A stretch of 64,000 nucleotides of DNA, from positions 1-64,000 of the forward strand of contig JAPPFE010000001.1 of the NCBI GenBank assembly GCA_028823955.1, written 5' to 3'. Both the position numbers and the translations under genes were made by a program. The stretch comes from Candidatus Dadabacteria bacterium (lineage in GTDB: Bacteria > Desulfobacterota_D > UBA1144 > Nemesobacterales > Nemesobacteraceae). Shown here piece after piece: positions 9,072 to 17,505 of the stretch; the first letter of the stretch is position 1; each line of letters begins with the position of its first letter. A model generated the notes under the pieces. It worked only from the letters and a program-made list of their open reading frames with translations. It had not been told where the DNA came from and did no database searches.

Positions 9072-9941
9072 ATGCTCGCAAAAACTGCTCTAGGGCTTCT
9101 GTTCATACTTCTCATATGGGGAAACGCGGTATCGGGACTCAAGGCCGGACTCGCCTGTCCCGACTGGCCGCTTTGCCACGGAGAGATAATCCCGCCTTTC
9201 AGGTGGGATATATACGTCGAATTCTCCCACCGCGTAATTGGAGGCATAACATCCATAGTACTTTTCATTCTCTGTTACAGGAGGTTCCGCACGTACAGAA
9301 AAAATTACAGGATACTTCCACTGCTCGTAGTCCTGCTTCTTCTGTTTCAGATTGTGCTTGGAGGAATAGTGGTTCTTGCCAAGCTTCCAGTGAATCTGAC
9401 TACTATCCATTTCACAAACGCCATCATAATCTTTTCAATTACCCTTTATATGGTGTATTTCGACGGCGTCATTAGAAAGCCCGATTTCCGTTTCTCGGGT
9501 CCGGCCGGACTTTTTTTCGCGCTTTTTCTGCTTGTATTTATCCAGGCTTCCCTGGGAGCTTACGTAAGGCATCTGGAGGCGGGGCTTGCGTGCCCTGATT
9601 TTCCCACGTGCCTAGGCTACTGGATTCCGCCAGAACTCTCAGGCAAGGTGCTGGCTCACTTTGCGCACAGGACGGTCGCTTACCTGCTCACGTTGGTATT
9701 TATCTTCGTGCTGATTCTCTCCAGAAAATCCGAAAGATTCAGGGAAGCCCGAAAAAACATGTCTCGAGCAGTCGCCCTGCTTTTCCTTCAGATCGGACTT
9801 GGAATTGTGGTCGTAACTTCAAAACTTGTCTTTTACGTCACCGCTGTTCATCTCGCAATCGGTCTTCTGATACTTTCCCTCTGCCTTCTCACCTGGTTCG
9901 GGTATATAAGTAAAGACACCGTCGCCGAAAGAACTTTTTAG
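9072..9941 (+). CDS. ctaA: Heme A synthase
   Basis: CtaA, 289 aa with eight predicted helices, oxidises the C8 methyl of heme O to give heme A for the oxidase. The internal duplication typical of the family is clear: GLKAGLACPDWPLCHG (about 18-33) and GLACPDFPTCLG (about 172-183), each followed by a His (FSHRV, FAHRT) that ligates heme. The Cys pair in each half is the disulfide-type CtaA feature. It is 16 bp after the oxidase genes and directly before ctaB, so heme A supply is encoded with the enzyme that needs it. The ribosome site is weak (ACAGG). Confidence 0.94.
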   Translation: MLAKTALGLLFILLIWGNAVSGLKAGLACPDWPLCHGEIIPPFRWDIYVEFSHRVIGGITSIVLFILCYRRFRTYRKNYRILPLLVVLLLLFQIVLGGIVVLAKLPVNLTTIHFTNAIIIFSITLYMVYFDGVIRKPDFRFSGPAGLFFALFLLVFIQASLGAYVRHLEAGLACPDFPTCLGYWIPPELSGKVLAHFAHRTVAYLLTLVFIFVLILSRKSERFREARKNMSRAVALLFLQIGLGIVVVTSKLVFYVTAVHLAIGLLILSLCLLTWFGYISKDTVAERTF

Positions 9942-9943
9942 CA

Positions 9944-10864
9944 ATGAGTGAAGCGCAGAAAAAATCCGTGGGAAACATGGCGGTTTCCGCCGTTATCCTC
10001 TCCAAGCCCGGAATAATAATGAGCGTGGCGTTTACGGGCCTTGCGGGAATGGTGGTGGCCAACCGGGCCTTTCCCTCCTTGCAAACGGTTTTTCTATGCG
10101 TTGTCTCCCTTCTTCTTAGCGCCGGTGGAGCGGCAATTCTGAATAACCTGCTCGACAAGAAAATCGACAAGCAGATGACCCGTCTTAACAAAAGGGTGGA
10201 GGCCCTGAGAGTTCTTGGAGACAAAAATGCGTGGGTAATCTCGATACTCATGATGGCCGTTGCTCTCTTCATCTCGCTTTCTTACTTCAATTATGTAAAC
10301 GCGGCACTTATTCTCCTCGCAATTCTAAGCTACACCCTTATTTACACCCTCTTCCTTAAAAGAACTTCCCCTTTCGGTACCGTGCTCGGAGGAGTGCCGG
10401 GCGCCCTTCCCGTGCTTATAGGCTACACCGCCATAAAACCCGCCCTGCAACTCGACGCGATGATAGTATTCATATTCATGATGCTCTGGCAGCCTCCCCA
10501 CTTCTGGGTGCTCGCGCAGAAATACAGAAAGGATTATGAAAAAGCCGGGATAAACGTTCTTCCCGTAGCCTTGGGCACGAAGTACACCAACATGCTGATA
10601 CTCATCTATTCCCTCTCCCTTATACCCCTGACTTTCATCCTCTGGCTCACGGGAACAAACACCGTCTATTTCGCGGCTTTCGCCGCGGTAGCCGGAATAT
10701 ACTTTAACTACCTGGTGGTAAGAAGCGTTTTCGCCAACCGTGGTTACGGAAAGGCTTTCTCGGCTTCAATCATCTACATGCTTCTCATAATGCTAGGCAT
10801 AGTAGTTGACATACTGGTTAAGTCGCTCTCCCCCGTGGAAAGGGTTATCGGGAATCTTATGTAG
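9944..10864 (+). CDS. ctaB: Protoheme IX farnesyltransferase (heme O synthase)
   Basis: CtaB, 306 aa, is a UbiA-superfamily membrane prenyltransferase that adds farnesyl to heme B to give heme O, the substrate of CtaA. The first Asp-rich motif is N-N-L-L-D-K-K-I-D-x2-M-x-R at about residues 67-80, and the second is RKDYEKAGINVLP at about 194-206. Eight or nine helices are expected. It starts 3 bp after ctaA and ends the oxidase operon. Its last 8 bp overlap the convergent pepF end. Confidence 0.94.
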   Translation: MSEAQKKSVGNMAVSAVILSKPGIIMSVAFTGLAGMVVANRAFPSLQTVFLCVVSLLLSAGGAAILNNLLDKKIDKQMTRLNKRVEALRVLGDKNAWVISILMMAVALFISLSYFNYVNAALILLAILSYTLIYTLFLKRTSPFGTVLGGVPGALPVLIGYTAIKPALQLDAMIVFIFMMLWQPPHFWVLAQKYRKDYEKAGINVLPVALGTKYTNMLILIYSLSLIPLTFILWLTGTNTVYFAAFAAVAGIYFNYLVVRSVFANRGYGKAFSASIIYMLLIMLGIVVDILVKSLSPVERVIGNLM

Positions 10865-12644
10865 CAATCGAGGGGAGAAGTTCTTTAAGTTCCTCGAGCG
10901 GCCGTGATAGGGTAACAATGGCCTCTTTCCAGAAATCTTTGTTCGTTATATCGTCCCCGATTGACCTTTTCACCGCCCCTTCCGCATCGTCTGAACCGGT
11001 GAGAGCGAGAAACTCTTCGTAAACCGGAATAAATTCCTCCCCATGCTGCCTGAATTTCTCGAAGAGCGCCCTGCTCAGCAGGTAACCGAAAGTGTAGGGG
11101 AAATTATAGAAACTGACGCCCGTTATGTAAAAATGAAGCTTTGAAGCCCAGAAAAACGGGTCGCATTCCAAAAGCACGTCTCCGAAAATCTCCTTCTGAG
11201 TCTCGGTCATAAGTTCCTTTAGCTCGCTCACGGTCAGCTCCCCTTCGGCGCGCCGTTCGTAGAGTTTTCTTTCGAACTCATACCTGACGGGAATGTCCAG
11301 AAGATATATGGCCCCGTGGTTTACTTCCGCATCCCTCACAAGCACCTTGTCCTCAACACTCGTTGAAGGATCTCGCAGCAGCCCTTCGGCAAGCAGCATT
11401 TCCCCGAAAGTTGAGGCGGTTTCGGCAAGCGTCATGGGGTAGAACTGTGCATAGGGACGAAGTTCCCTCATCACATGAGAATGAAAGGCATGGCCCGCCT
11501 CGTGAGCAAGGGTGAGTATGTCGCCTACCCCGCCGTTATAAGTCATGAATATCCTTGACTCCCCGGTGAGAAGAGAACCAGTGCAGAATCCCCCGGGTCT
11601 TTTTCCTTCCCTTACTTCCCAGTCTATCCACTCGCTTCGGCACATATGGTCAAAAAACCCGCCGAGGCGGCCGTAGGCAGCCGAGAAGGAATCGGAAACC
11701 ATGGATTTCGCGCCGCTCCAGTCAACCCCGCCGGTTTTGCCAAGATTCATTGGGGCCCCCAGATCGTACCACGATATCCCATCGAGCCCCAGCGTCTCGG
11801 CCTTGAGTCTAAGGATGTTCCTTGGAAGTTCGACCGTCTCCCGTATTGCCTCCATCATGGAATCCAGAGTCTGTCTCGATATCGCCGCGTCAAAGAGTGC
11901 TACGTCGAGGAAATGATCGATTTCCCTGTGCCTGTAGAGCGTGTGCCTGGTTCCCGATATGGCGTTTATGGCACCGGCGGCCACGTCTTCAAAATTCCCC
12001 CAAGCCTCGTTGCCCCCGGAAAAAGCGGCTTTTCTTATCTCCCTGTCGGGACTTTCCATAAGCGATCTTCTCTGGGACATGGGAAGCCTTTTCTTCGTCC
12101 CGTCGGGGTAAGCCATCTCGAACGTCATCTTTGAGGATACGGTATCGTAGATCCGCCCCCAGGCGCTTATCCCGTCGACTCCGAGCTCCGAGGCCAGAAT
12201 TTCCTTCGGAGCAGACATGATGAACCGGGAATTTCGCCAAACGCGCCTCACGTAATAAGAAGCCGACTCGATATCCGGGAAAGAGACAAACTCGGAAAGC
12301 AGACCTTCGTCGACATCGCGAAGAGCTCTTTGCAACTGAACCTCAAGCTTCTCGAGATCCGAACCGAGAAGGGAAATCGCCGCTTCCTCGCGCAGATAAT
12401 CCTCCCTGTTGGAATCCGAAGCGCTGAGACAGCCCACGTAGGAACGTATATGGGAGTATTGGCTTATCAGTCTCTCCGTTTCCAGGAAGACATCTTTCCA
12501 GAACGCAAGGTTTTCTCTGCAAAGAGGTTCAGAAGCCGAGGCCTTCTCGTCAAGACTCTTTATGCCTCCAGAGAGATTCTCTTTGAACTCTTTATATTCA
12601 ACTCCCTGAAATTCAGGGAAATAAGAAGTGAGATCCCAGTTCAT
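10857..12644 (-). CDS. pepF: Oligoendopeptidase F (M3 family zinc peptidase)
   Basis: This 595-aa cytosolic metallopeptidase cleaves short peptides. The zinc site is H381-E382-A-G-H385 in the segment LAHEAGHAFHS, with the downstream Glu expected in AETASTFGEML, as in the M3B family. FCTGSLLTGESRIFMTYNGGVGD just before the zinc helix is the PepF substrate-strand pattern. The start ATG at 12644 lacks a strong ribosome site. The gene is convergent with ctaB, and the two stop regions overlap by 8 bp with no room for a separate terminator. Confidence 0.92.
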   Translation of the reverse strand: MNWDLTSYFPEFQGVEYKEFKENLSGGIKSLDEKASASEPLCRENLAFWKDVFLETERLISQYSHIRSYVGCLSASDSNREDYLREEAAISLLGSDLEKLEVQLQRALRDVDEGLLSEFVSFPDIESASYYVRRVWRNSRFIMSAPKEILASELGVDGISAWGRIYDTVSSKMTFEMAYPDGTKKRLPMSQRRSLMESPDREIRKAAFSGGNEAWGNFEDVAAGAINAISGTRHTLYRHREIDHFLDVALFDAAISRQTLDSMMEAIRETVELPRNILRLKAETLGLDGISWYDLGAPMNLGKTGGVDWSGAKSMVSDSFSAAYGRLGGFFDHMCRSEWIDWEVREGKRPGGFCTGSLLTGESRIFMTYNGGVGDILTLAHEAGHAFHSHVMRELRPYAQFYPMTLAETASTFGEMLLAEGLLRDPSTSVEDKVLVRDAEVNHGAIYLLDIPVRYEFERKLYERRAEGELTVSELKELMTETQKEIFGDVLLECDPFFWASKLHFYITGVSFYNFPYTFGYLLSRALFEKFRQHGEEFIPVYEEFLALTGSDDAEGAVKRSIGDDITNKDFWKEAIVTLSRPLEELKELLPSIAT

Positions 12645-12739
12645 ATCGGTATTTTCGCGCTACATCAAAAGCGGCAGGCTTCTGGATGTAATCGCTCCTT
12701 GAGACCAGAAATAATACAACAGAATTTGCTAATTGGAAC

Positions 12740-13030
12740 AGATCGGTTTGCTGCCGCAAGACTGTTTCTCGCTATTGCTCAGTCAAGGCTGACGAAAGCC
12801 GCAAGAAACTTCCTAGGCTTCTTATCATAGATTGCTGGGGGTCTGAGAAGATGAACACATCTCAAAGATACAATCTAATAGAGATGATGGATGACCGTTA
12901 CGGAGAGAATTCTACTGCGATGATAAGCCAGCTTCCGGCGAGCGAGTGCTACGGCATCATAAGAAACAACACTCCTGCGGATGCGGCCCTTGACAGAATC
13001 TTCCACAACTCTACAGTCAGGCTAAATTAG
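12740..13030 (+). pseudogene. Decayed IS21-family istB (transposition ATPase) fragment
   Basis: The C-terminal part of an IstB ATPase is readable in two frames. About 12744-12780 encodes ARLFLAIA in one frame. From about 12785 a second frame continues with KADESRKKLPRLLIID-C-WG, then LIEMMDDRYGENSTAMISQL, ECYGIIRNNTPADAALDRI and FHNS, ending in TAG at 13028-13030. This matches the family pattern (RLF..LAIA.ADG....LLIIDDWG...DRYG.RSTLITSQLP.....IGDPT.ADAILDRLVHN). A frameshift near 12780 separates the halves, the Walker B DD has become DC, and the Walker A part is absent. No istA and no clear IS ends are seen. An ATG at 12851 could express only the last 59 residues. Confidence 0.8.
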
Positions 13031-13056
13031 GCTGTCAGTGGGAATTTCTGCTCTTT

Positions 13057-13521
13057 TCATTCTTTTTCAGCTTCCTCTTCAGCTTCCTTTTTATCTCGCT
13101 CGTGAGCTTCTTCGACAATTTGCTCGGGAGATTTAATTTCAGAAAGCATACATTTTTTCTTAGTAGCGGCTATTTCTAATGCTTTGTACTCTCCTCTCAA
13201 TTGAGAGTATTCAGCAGCTTCGGGACTATCACCTTTTATTAAAAGAAGGGCTGGCCAGAACAGAAGTGCCCCAAGCCATCCTTTCTTCTTATCGGAAGAA
13301 GCTCGTTTTTTCAAACTTGCATATAGCGTTGTAGTTCTCTGGCCCACCATCTCCATTTCCATTGCTATCTCTTCACAATTGTATTTCCCATACCTGTAAG
13401 GAGAAACATGAGCTGGAGCTATATCTTTTGGCGAAGTTGCACAGGCACTGCTAAAAAGGAAAAAGACTAAGACCGAAAATATTTTACACCTTCTCCCACT
13501 TCTTTTTATAGTTTTTATCAT
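13057..13521 (-). CDS. Small lipoprotein of unknown function
   Basis: A 154-aa protein with a lipoprotein signal: a basic start (KTIKRSGRRCK), a hydrophobic run and the lipobox FSSAC with Cys near residue 27. The mature part has a YNCEEIAMEMEMVGQR helix, a short hydrophobic stretch (WLGALLFWPALLL), then a charged helix EAAEYSQLRGEYKALEIAATKKKC and a Lys/Glu-rich tail. I recognise this helix-hydrophobic-helix layout from many uncharacterised proteobacterial lipoproteins but know no function. GAGAGGA lies just before the ATG. It sits alone between an IS21 remnant and carA. Confidence 0.75.
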   Translation of the reverse strand: MIKTIKRSGRRCKIFSVLVFFLFSSACATSPKDIAPAHVSPYRYGKYNCEEIAMEMEMVGQRTTTLYASLKKRASSDKKKGWLGALLFWPALLLIKGDSPEAAEYSQLRGEYKALEIAATKKKCMLSEIKSPEQIVEEAHERDKKEAEEEAEKE

Positions 13522-13765
13522 TGGACATCCTCTCTGGCTTTATTTCTACCCGGATAGCCGGGCATGCTGTGTATCCCAGCGAATTGGTAGGCTAATCTGC
13601 TCTTGGCGCGAGATTCTACACACCCTATTTTTCTCTGTCAAACAAGAGAGTTTAGCACGGGCGGGGATGGATAGGGGACAATACCCTTCCGTTTTTATCC
13701 CATCCCTCTCGAAAAATTCACCGCAATGGTAAACAGTCCAGTTCTGGCCGGGAACACTTTAGACC

Positions 13766-13786
13766 CCGCCACGTTAATCTTGGCGG
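13766..13786. repeat. Perfect 6-bp inverted repeat upstream of carA
   Basis: CCGCCA at 13766-13771 and TGGCGG at 13781-13786 form a perfect dyad with a 9-bp spacer. It ends 11 bp before the -35 hexamer of the putative carA promoter. It is not followed by a T run, so it is not an intrinsic terminator on this strand; an operator is possible. Confidence 0.4.
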
Positions 13787-13797
13787 CAAGAGAACAT

Positions 13798-13825
13798 TTG
13801 ACATTACCACAGGCGTATATATTTT
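13798..13825 (+). promoter_or_regulatory. Putative carA promoter
   Basis: TTGACA at 13798-13803 with TATTTT at 13820-13825 (16-bp spacing) faces carA. Transcription would begin near 13832, only about 7 bases before ATG 13839, and no ribosome site is visible between them. The arrangement points to a leaderless or nearly leaderless carA transcript. Confidence 0.5.
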
Positions 13826-13838
13826 AACCCCCTGAACA

Positions 13839-14966
13839 ATGAAGAAAGCTTACCTAGCGCTTGAAGGCGGAAAAGTATTTGAAGGCACAAGCTTCGGAGC
13901 CCAGAGAGAGGCAACCGGCGAAGTTGTTTTCAATACCTCCTTAACGGGTTACCAGGAAACACTCACGGATCCTTCCTATAACGGTCAGATCATCGTAATG
14001 ACCTACCCCGAAATAGGCAACTACGGAATCAACCCCGAGGATTTCGAATCAGAAAAACCTCACCTAAGCGGTTTCGTCGTAAAGGAATACTGGGATCACC
14101 CGAGCAACTGGAGATCAAAAGAGAGTCTCGACAGTTTTCTTTCAAGATATGGAATACCCGGCATACAGGGAATCGACACCAGGGAACTTACGAGGATCAT
14201 ACGAATCGGTGGAGCGATAAAGGGGATTATATCAACTGTCGAGACAAGCCCTGAGGCTCTTGCCGAGAAAGTCGAGTCCTCGCCGGGAATAGTCGGACGC
14301 GACCTAGTGACGGAAGTAAGCTGCACGCAGCCTTACGCATGGGACGAGGGAACGGGAAAGTGGCGCCACAGTAAGGACAAAGACTCTGAACCCTCCAGAA
14401 AATTCAAAGTCGCCGTCTACGACTTCGGAATAAAGAGAAACATACTTAGGGAGCTTCACGATCTTGGATGCGAAACAACGGTTTTTCCGTCAAAAACGGA
14501 CTCCAAGGACATACTGGCTTTCGACCCCGACGGGATTTTTCTCTCAAACGGACCCGGGGACCCGGCCGCGGTTAAATACGCTTCGAAGAATGTAAGAAAA
14601 CTTATCGGGAAAAAACCCATTTTCGGGATCTGCCTAGGGCACCAGATCTTGGGTCTCGCGCTCGGAGGAAAAACATTCAAGCTAAAATTCGGGCATCGCG
14701 GAGGAAACCAGCCGGTTAAGAATCTTGCGACAGGAAAAGTGGAGATAACTTCGCAGAATCACGGCTTCGCCGTGGATCCCGATTCGCTTAAAAGCAATGT
14801 CGCCGTCTCTCACATAAATCTGAACGACCAGACAGTCGAGGGGCTGAAACACAAGGACTACCCCCTCTCCTGCGTCCAGTATCACCCCGAAGCCTCGCCG
14901 GGGCCGCATGACTCCTCTTATCTTTTCAGAGACTTCATCGAGATGATGGAAGATTTTTCAGCGTAA
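13839..14966 (+). CDS. carA: Carbamoyl-phosphate synthase small (glutaminase) subunit
   Basis: CarA, 375 aa, hydrolyses glutamine and passes ammonia to CarB for carbamoyl phosphate, the precursor of pyrimidines and arginine. The N-terminal CPSase_sm domain ([31 protein letters not shown]) is followed by a class I glutamine amidotransferase with the nucleophile C265 (GICLGHQ) and the H349/E351 pair (QYHPEASPG). The length is normal. carB is not adjacent, which is unusual since carA and carB are often paired. No ribosome site precedes the ATG; see the promoter entry. Confidence 0.96.
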   Translation: MKKAYLALEGGKVFEGTSFGAQREATGEVVFNTSLTGYQETLTDPSYNGQIIVMTYPEIGNYGINPEDFESEKPHLSGFVVKEYWDHPSNWRSKESLDSFLSRYGIPGIQGIDTRELTRIIRIGGAIKGIISTVETSPEALAEKVESSPGIVGRDLVTEVSCTQPYAWDEGTGKWRHSKDKDSEPSRKFKVAVYDFGIKRNILRELHDLGCETTVFPSKTDSKDILAFDPDGIFLSNGPGDPAAVKYASKNVRKLIGKKPIFGICLGHQILGLALGGKTFKLKFGHRGGNQPVKNLATGKVEITSQNHGFAVDPDSLKSNVAVSHINLNDQTVEGLKHKDYPLSCVQYHPEASPGPHDSSYLFRDFIEMMEDFSA

Positions 14967-15024
14967 GCACTCAGCCGGGGAACAACAGGTGCTCGGCATC
15001 GAAGATGCAATAGAGTCTCTAAGC

Positions 15025-15489
15025 TTAATCTTCCGAGCCCGATCCTTTCGTCACCCTCTGATGAGATTCTCGAGACGAAATCAAAGCGCGGTTGATTATA
15101 GTCGACGGGTGTTCATCACCTTCTAGGCTGAAACCTTTAGATTCAAGTTCCCGAGAGACGCGCTCGTTATATTCCCAGAATTCATTCTCAAGCCGCCTGT
15201 TCTCTTCTGGGTTATCTGAAACTCTGCAGGTGCTGCAATACGAATTCAAGACCTTGAAACTGCCGTTGGCATACAAGCGGACATGCCTGTCGTTTGTCAT
15301 ACGGTGAGACGCGTAGTAATCAAGATAGTCGCCGGCTTCGTCCGTTCCAAACAGATACCAGATAGTCCAACCGCTTTTGACGATCTTGCCCCGTTGTCGA
15401 TTTTCGACAGTCTCTTTCGGAAGCTCGATGCTCCAAGTTTCAAAATCCTTATTGAAATTCACAATACGCTGGTCCACAGAACTGCTCAT
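15025..15489 (-). CDS. Conserved-looking hypothetical protein, 154 aa
   Basis: A soluble, charged 154-aa protein that I cannot assign. Its core (about 38-85) is aromatic-rich: SGWTIWYLFGTDEAGDYLDYY followed by HRMTNDRHVRLYANG. A CSTC pair at about residues 85-88 could bind metal or form a disulfide, and a charged helix EENRRLENEFWEYNERVSRELES follows. No signal peptide or membrane helix. It lies 21 bp downstream of the 56-aa gene on the same strand, with AAGGGAC upstream of its ATG, so the two are probably one transcript. No homologous family is recognised. Confidence 0.65.
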   Translation of the reverse strand: MSSSVDQRIVNFNKDFETWSIELPKETVENRQRGKIVKSGWTIWYLFGTDEAGDYLDYYASHRMTNDRHVRLYANGSFKVLNSYCSTCRVSDNPEENRRLENEFWEYNERVSRELESKGFSLEGDEHPSTIINRALISSRESHQRVTKGSGSED

Positions 15490-15510
15490 TTAGTTTTCGT
15501 CCCTTGCGTA

Positions 15511-15681
15511 TTATCGCATTTCTTCTCTTTCCAGATGTCTCTCAAGAAATTCTATCGTCCGCAACGTAAGTTCCGCTTTCTCATCAAGTCCTTCAAGTCT
15601 TTCTTCTTTCATTTTTGCGTTGAGTAACTTATACAGATGAGCATGTATATCCGAAGGGGTCTTTATCTTCTGTTCCTGCAT
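15511..15681 (-). CDS. Small helical hypothetical protein, 56 aa
   Basis: A 56-aa protein beginning MQEQKIKTPSDIHAHLYKLL and continuing as an almost purely charged helical sequence rich in Glu, Lys, Arg and Leu. I place the start at ATG 15681 because GGGAGGAAG lies about 8 bases upstream; the longer frame to 15744 has no such site. It precedes the 154-aa hypothetical gene by 21 bp. The small helical/larger soluble pairing is reminiscent of antitoxin-toxin or chaperone-client modules, but nothing in the sequence proves that. Confidence 0.6.
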   Translation of the reverse strand: MQEQKIKTPSDIHAHLYKLLNAKMKEERLEGLDEKAELTLRTIEFLERHLEREEMR

Positions 15682-15812
15682 ATTCTCTTCCTCCCTAGAG
15701 CGATATGAGTTTAACTGACCGGATACTCCCATTACACGCGTCACTTCGATGAAAACTAATCATCGCAGAAACGGTATCGGTTCACGTGTCCACTTAGGGA
15801 CATGCGGTCAAT

Positions 15813-16523
15813 TTATCCGCACACCTCTCTTTTAAGCAACCCTACATATTTGTCTGCAAGCCTTGTAGGTTCGGGAATCCTAAGACCGCGCGAGCACTCA
15901 AGGGCAACCACAATAGCGGTATAGAGATCAGTTCTGTTCCCAATAGACACGAAAACCGGTTTAACGCCGTCTCTGGTTCTCAAAGCTGCGCCAATGACCT
16001 CACGGTTCTTGCCTCTTATTAACTCTCTTTCACCCTTCTTAGGACCCAGTTCGCTGAAAGTCCCGTAAAGACATTTCTTTGCGACACCTATCGCCGGAAT
16101 ATCGAGCAGAACTCCGACATGACAGGCAAGTCCGAAGCCTCTTGGATGAGCAAGTCCGTGTCCGTCTACCATAATCATGTCACAGTGCTCACGAAGCTTG
16201 TCGAAAGTCCTTATGACGCAAGGCGCCTCCCTGAAACCCAGAAGTCCGGGAACATAGGGGAACACTTCATCCGAGACAGTCCATACCCTCTCGATCTCCT
16301 CCAGCTCAGGGTAGGAAAAAAGAATCATCCCGCAGACAAGCTTCTTCTCCTTAACACAGATGGCAATATCTACCCCGGCAATGGTACGAACCCTCTTCGG
16401 ACCGGATGTTTTAACAACTTTTAGAGAAAGCTCTTCCTGAATACGGAAAGCTTTCTTAACAGGTGGAGGTTTCTCGGAATAAAGCGCCCCAAGATCTTTT
16501 ACCAAGTCGTTACTAGAACTCAT
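15813..16523 (-). CDS. nfi: Endonuclease V (deoxyinosine 3' endonuclease)
   Basis: A 236-aa nuclease that nicks DNA one base 3' of deoxyinosine, initiating repair of deaminated adenine. Family signatures are complete: AGVDIA with the first catalytic Asp (about residue 51), the PYVPGLLGFREAP wedge segment around 99-111, and MVDGHGLAHPRGFGLACHVGV around 137-157 with the second acidic residue and the conserved Gly/His. It is divergent from the neighbouring hydrolase gene, with about 110 bp between the starts. No anomalies seen. Confidence 0.93.
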   Translation of the reverse strand: MSSSNDLVKDLGALYSEKPPPVKKAFRIQEELSLKVVKTSGPKRVRTIAGVDIAICVKEKKLVCGMILFSYPELEEIERVWTVSDEVFPYVPGLLGFREAPCVIRTFDKLREHCDMIMVDGHGLAHPRGFGLACHVGVLLDIPAIGVAKKCLYGTFSELGPKKGERELIRGKNREVIGAALRTRDGVKPVFVSIGNRTDLYTAIVVALECSRGLRIPEPTRLADKYVGLLKREVCG

Positions 16524-16632
16524 AGCAACAGAATATAAGCGGAAGTCTCCTTTATCCTTTACTTCACATAAAAGATATTACCTGCCCATTTACTGTAAAT
16601 AGCATTCTGATTCGACTAAAATATCTGAAGAG

Positions 16633-17505
16633 ATGTTCGGTGATAATTTCAAAAAACGCAGAATACGCACTCATGAAGTCGAGATAAACACCGTTTATGG
16701 AGGAGAAGGAAAACCTCTTCTTCTCCTCCATGGCTACCCGCAGACGCACGTCATGTGGCACGCAGTAGCAAGTAAGCTCGCCTCGAACTTTCTGGTCGTG
16801 TGCCCCGATCTCCGAGGATATGGAGACAGCTCTAAACCTGCCGGGGAAAAAGATCACTCAAACTATTCAAAAAGAGCCATGGCAGCGGATATGGTCTCGG
16901 TGATGGAAGCTCTAGGTTTTAGTGAATTCTACGCCGCAGGACACGACAGGGGAGGCAGGGTGCTTCACCGCATGTGTCTTGATCACCCTGAAAAAGTCCT
17001 AAAGGCTTGCGTCATGGATATAGCTCCTACCCACCATATGTTCAAGACCGCGGACAAGCACTTCTCCACGGGTTACTATCACTGGTTTTTCCTTATCCAG
17101 CCCGACGGACTTCCGGAGAAAATGATAGGGGCTGATCCGGAGTACTACCTTCTTGAAAAACTCAGACGCTGGAGCGCCCCCGGTGCGAAATTTCATTCCG
17201 AGGCCGTAAAAGAGTACGTGCGTTGTTTCAGTGACCCACGGGCAATCCACGCAAGTTGCGAAGACTACAGGGCCGCGGCTTCCATAGATATTGTTCACGA
17301 CGAAGAAGATATGGATGCTAAGATAACGTGTCCGCTTCTTGCCCTTTGGGGTGGAAGGGGATTCATTCACAGAACCTACGACGTGCTTGACGTATGGAGA
17401 AAGAAAGCGCTCAGCGTTTCGGGAAAACCGCTTGACTGCGGCCATTTTGTCCCGGAAGAGAAACCTCAGGAAACTTCTGCGGAACTGCTATCGTTTTTTA
17501 GTTAA
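16633..17505 (+). CDS. Alpha/beta hydrolase, haloacetate (fluoroacetate) dehalogenase-like
   Basis: A 290-aa alpha/beta hydrolase whose nucleophile elbow is GHD105RGGR, an aspartate as in haloalkane and haloacetate dehalogenases rather than a serine. The halide/carboxylate pocket residues of characterised fluoroacetate dehalogenases have counterparts here: R106 and R109 beside the nucleophile, H150-W151 (YYHWFFL), Y212 (CEDYRAA) and the base H271 (CGHFVPEE). This supports hydrolytic dehalogenation of a short 2-haloacid. An epoxide hydrolase is the main alternative, but it normally uses two cap tyrosines. It stands alone with no transporter or regulator next to it. Confidence 0.82.
   Translation: MFGDNFKKRRIRTHEVEINTVYGGEGKPLLLLHGYPQTHVMWHAVASKLASNFLVVCPDLRGYGDSSKPAGEKDHSNYSKRAMAADMVSVMEALGFSEFYAAGHDRGGRVLHRMCLDHPEKVLKACVMDIAPTHHMFKTADKHFSTGYYHWFFLIQPDGLPEKMIGADPEYYLLEKLRRWSAPGAKFHSEAVKEYVRCFSDPRAIHASCEDYRAAASIDIVHDEEDMDAKITCPLLALWGGRGFIHRTYDVLDVWRKKALSVSGKPLDCGHFVPEEKPQETSAELLSFFS

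Larger units (their letters stand above)
13522..13838. other. Intergenic region between the lipoprotein gene and carA
   Basis: About 317 bases without a gene. It contains a short hairpin CCCGG-ATAG-CCGGG at 13549-13562, an imperfect inverted repeat (GGGATGGATA near 13663 against TATCCCATCCC near 13697) enclosing TAGGGGACA, and the carA promoter region described separately. TAGGGGACA recurs at 17826 next to the small secreted-protein gene. These may be remnants of a mobile repeat associated with the neighbouring IS21 scar, but this is inference from two short matches. Confidence 0.4.

Noticed and set aside
12330-12740. Plus-strand open frame running from inside pepF toward the IS21 scar
   Set aside because: Antisense to pepF for most of its length; only its last ~40 codons resemble IstB, so those were assigned to the pseudogene.
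15780-15812. GTGTCC-ACTTAG-GGACAT dyad near the nfi stop as a terminator
   Set aside because: The stem is about 5-6 bp with no T run in the right orientation; too weak to call.
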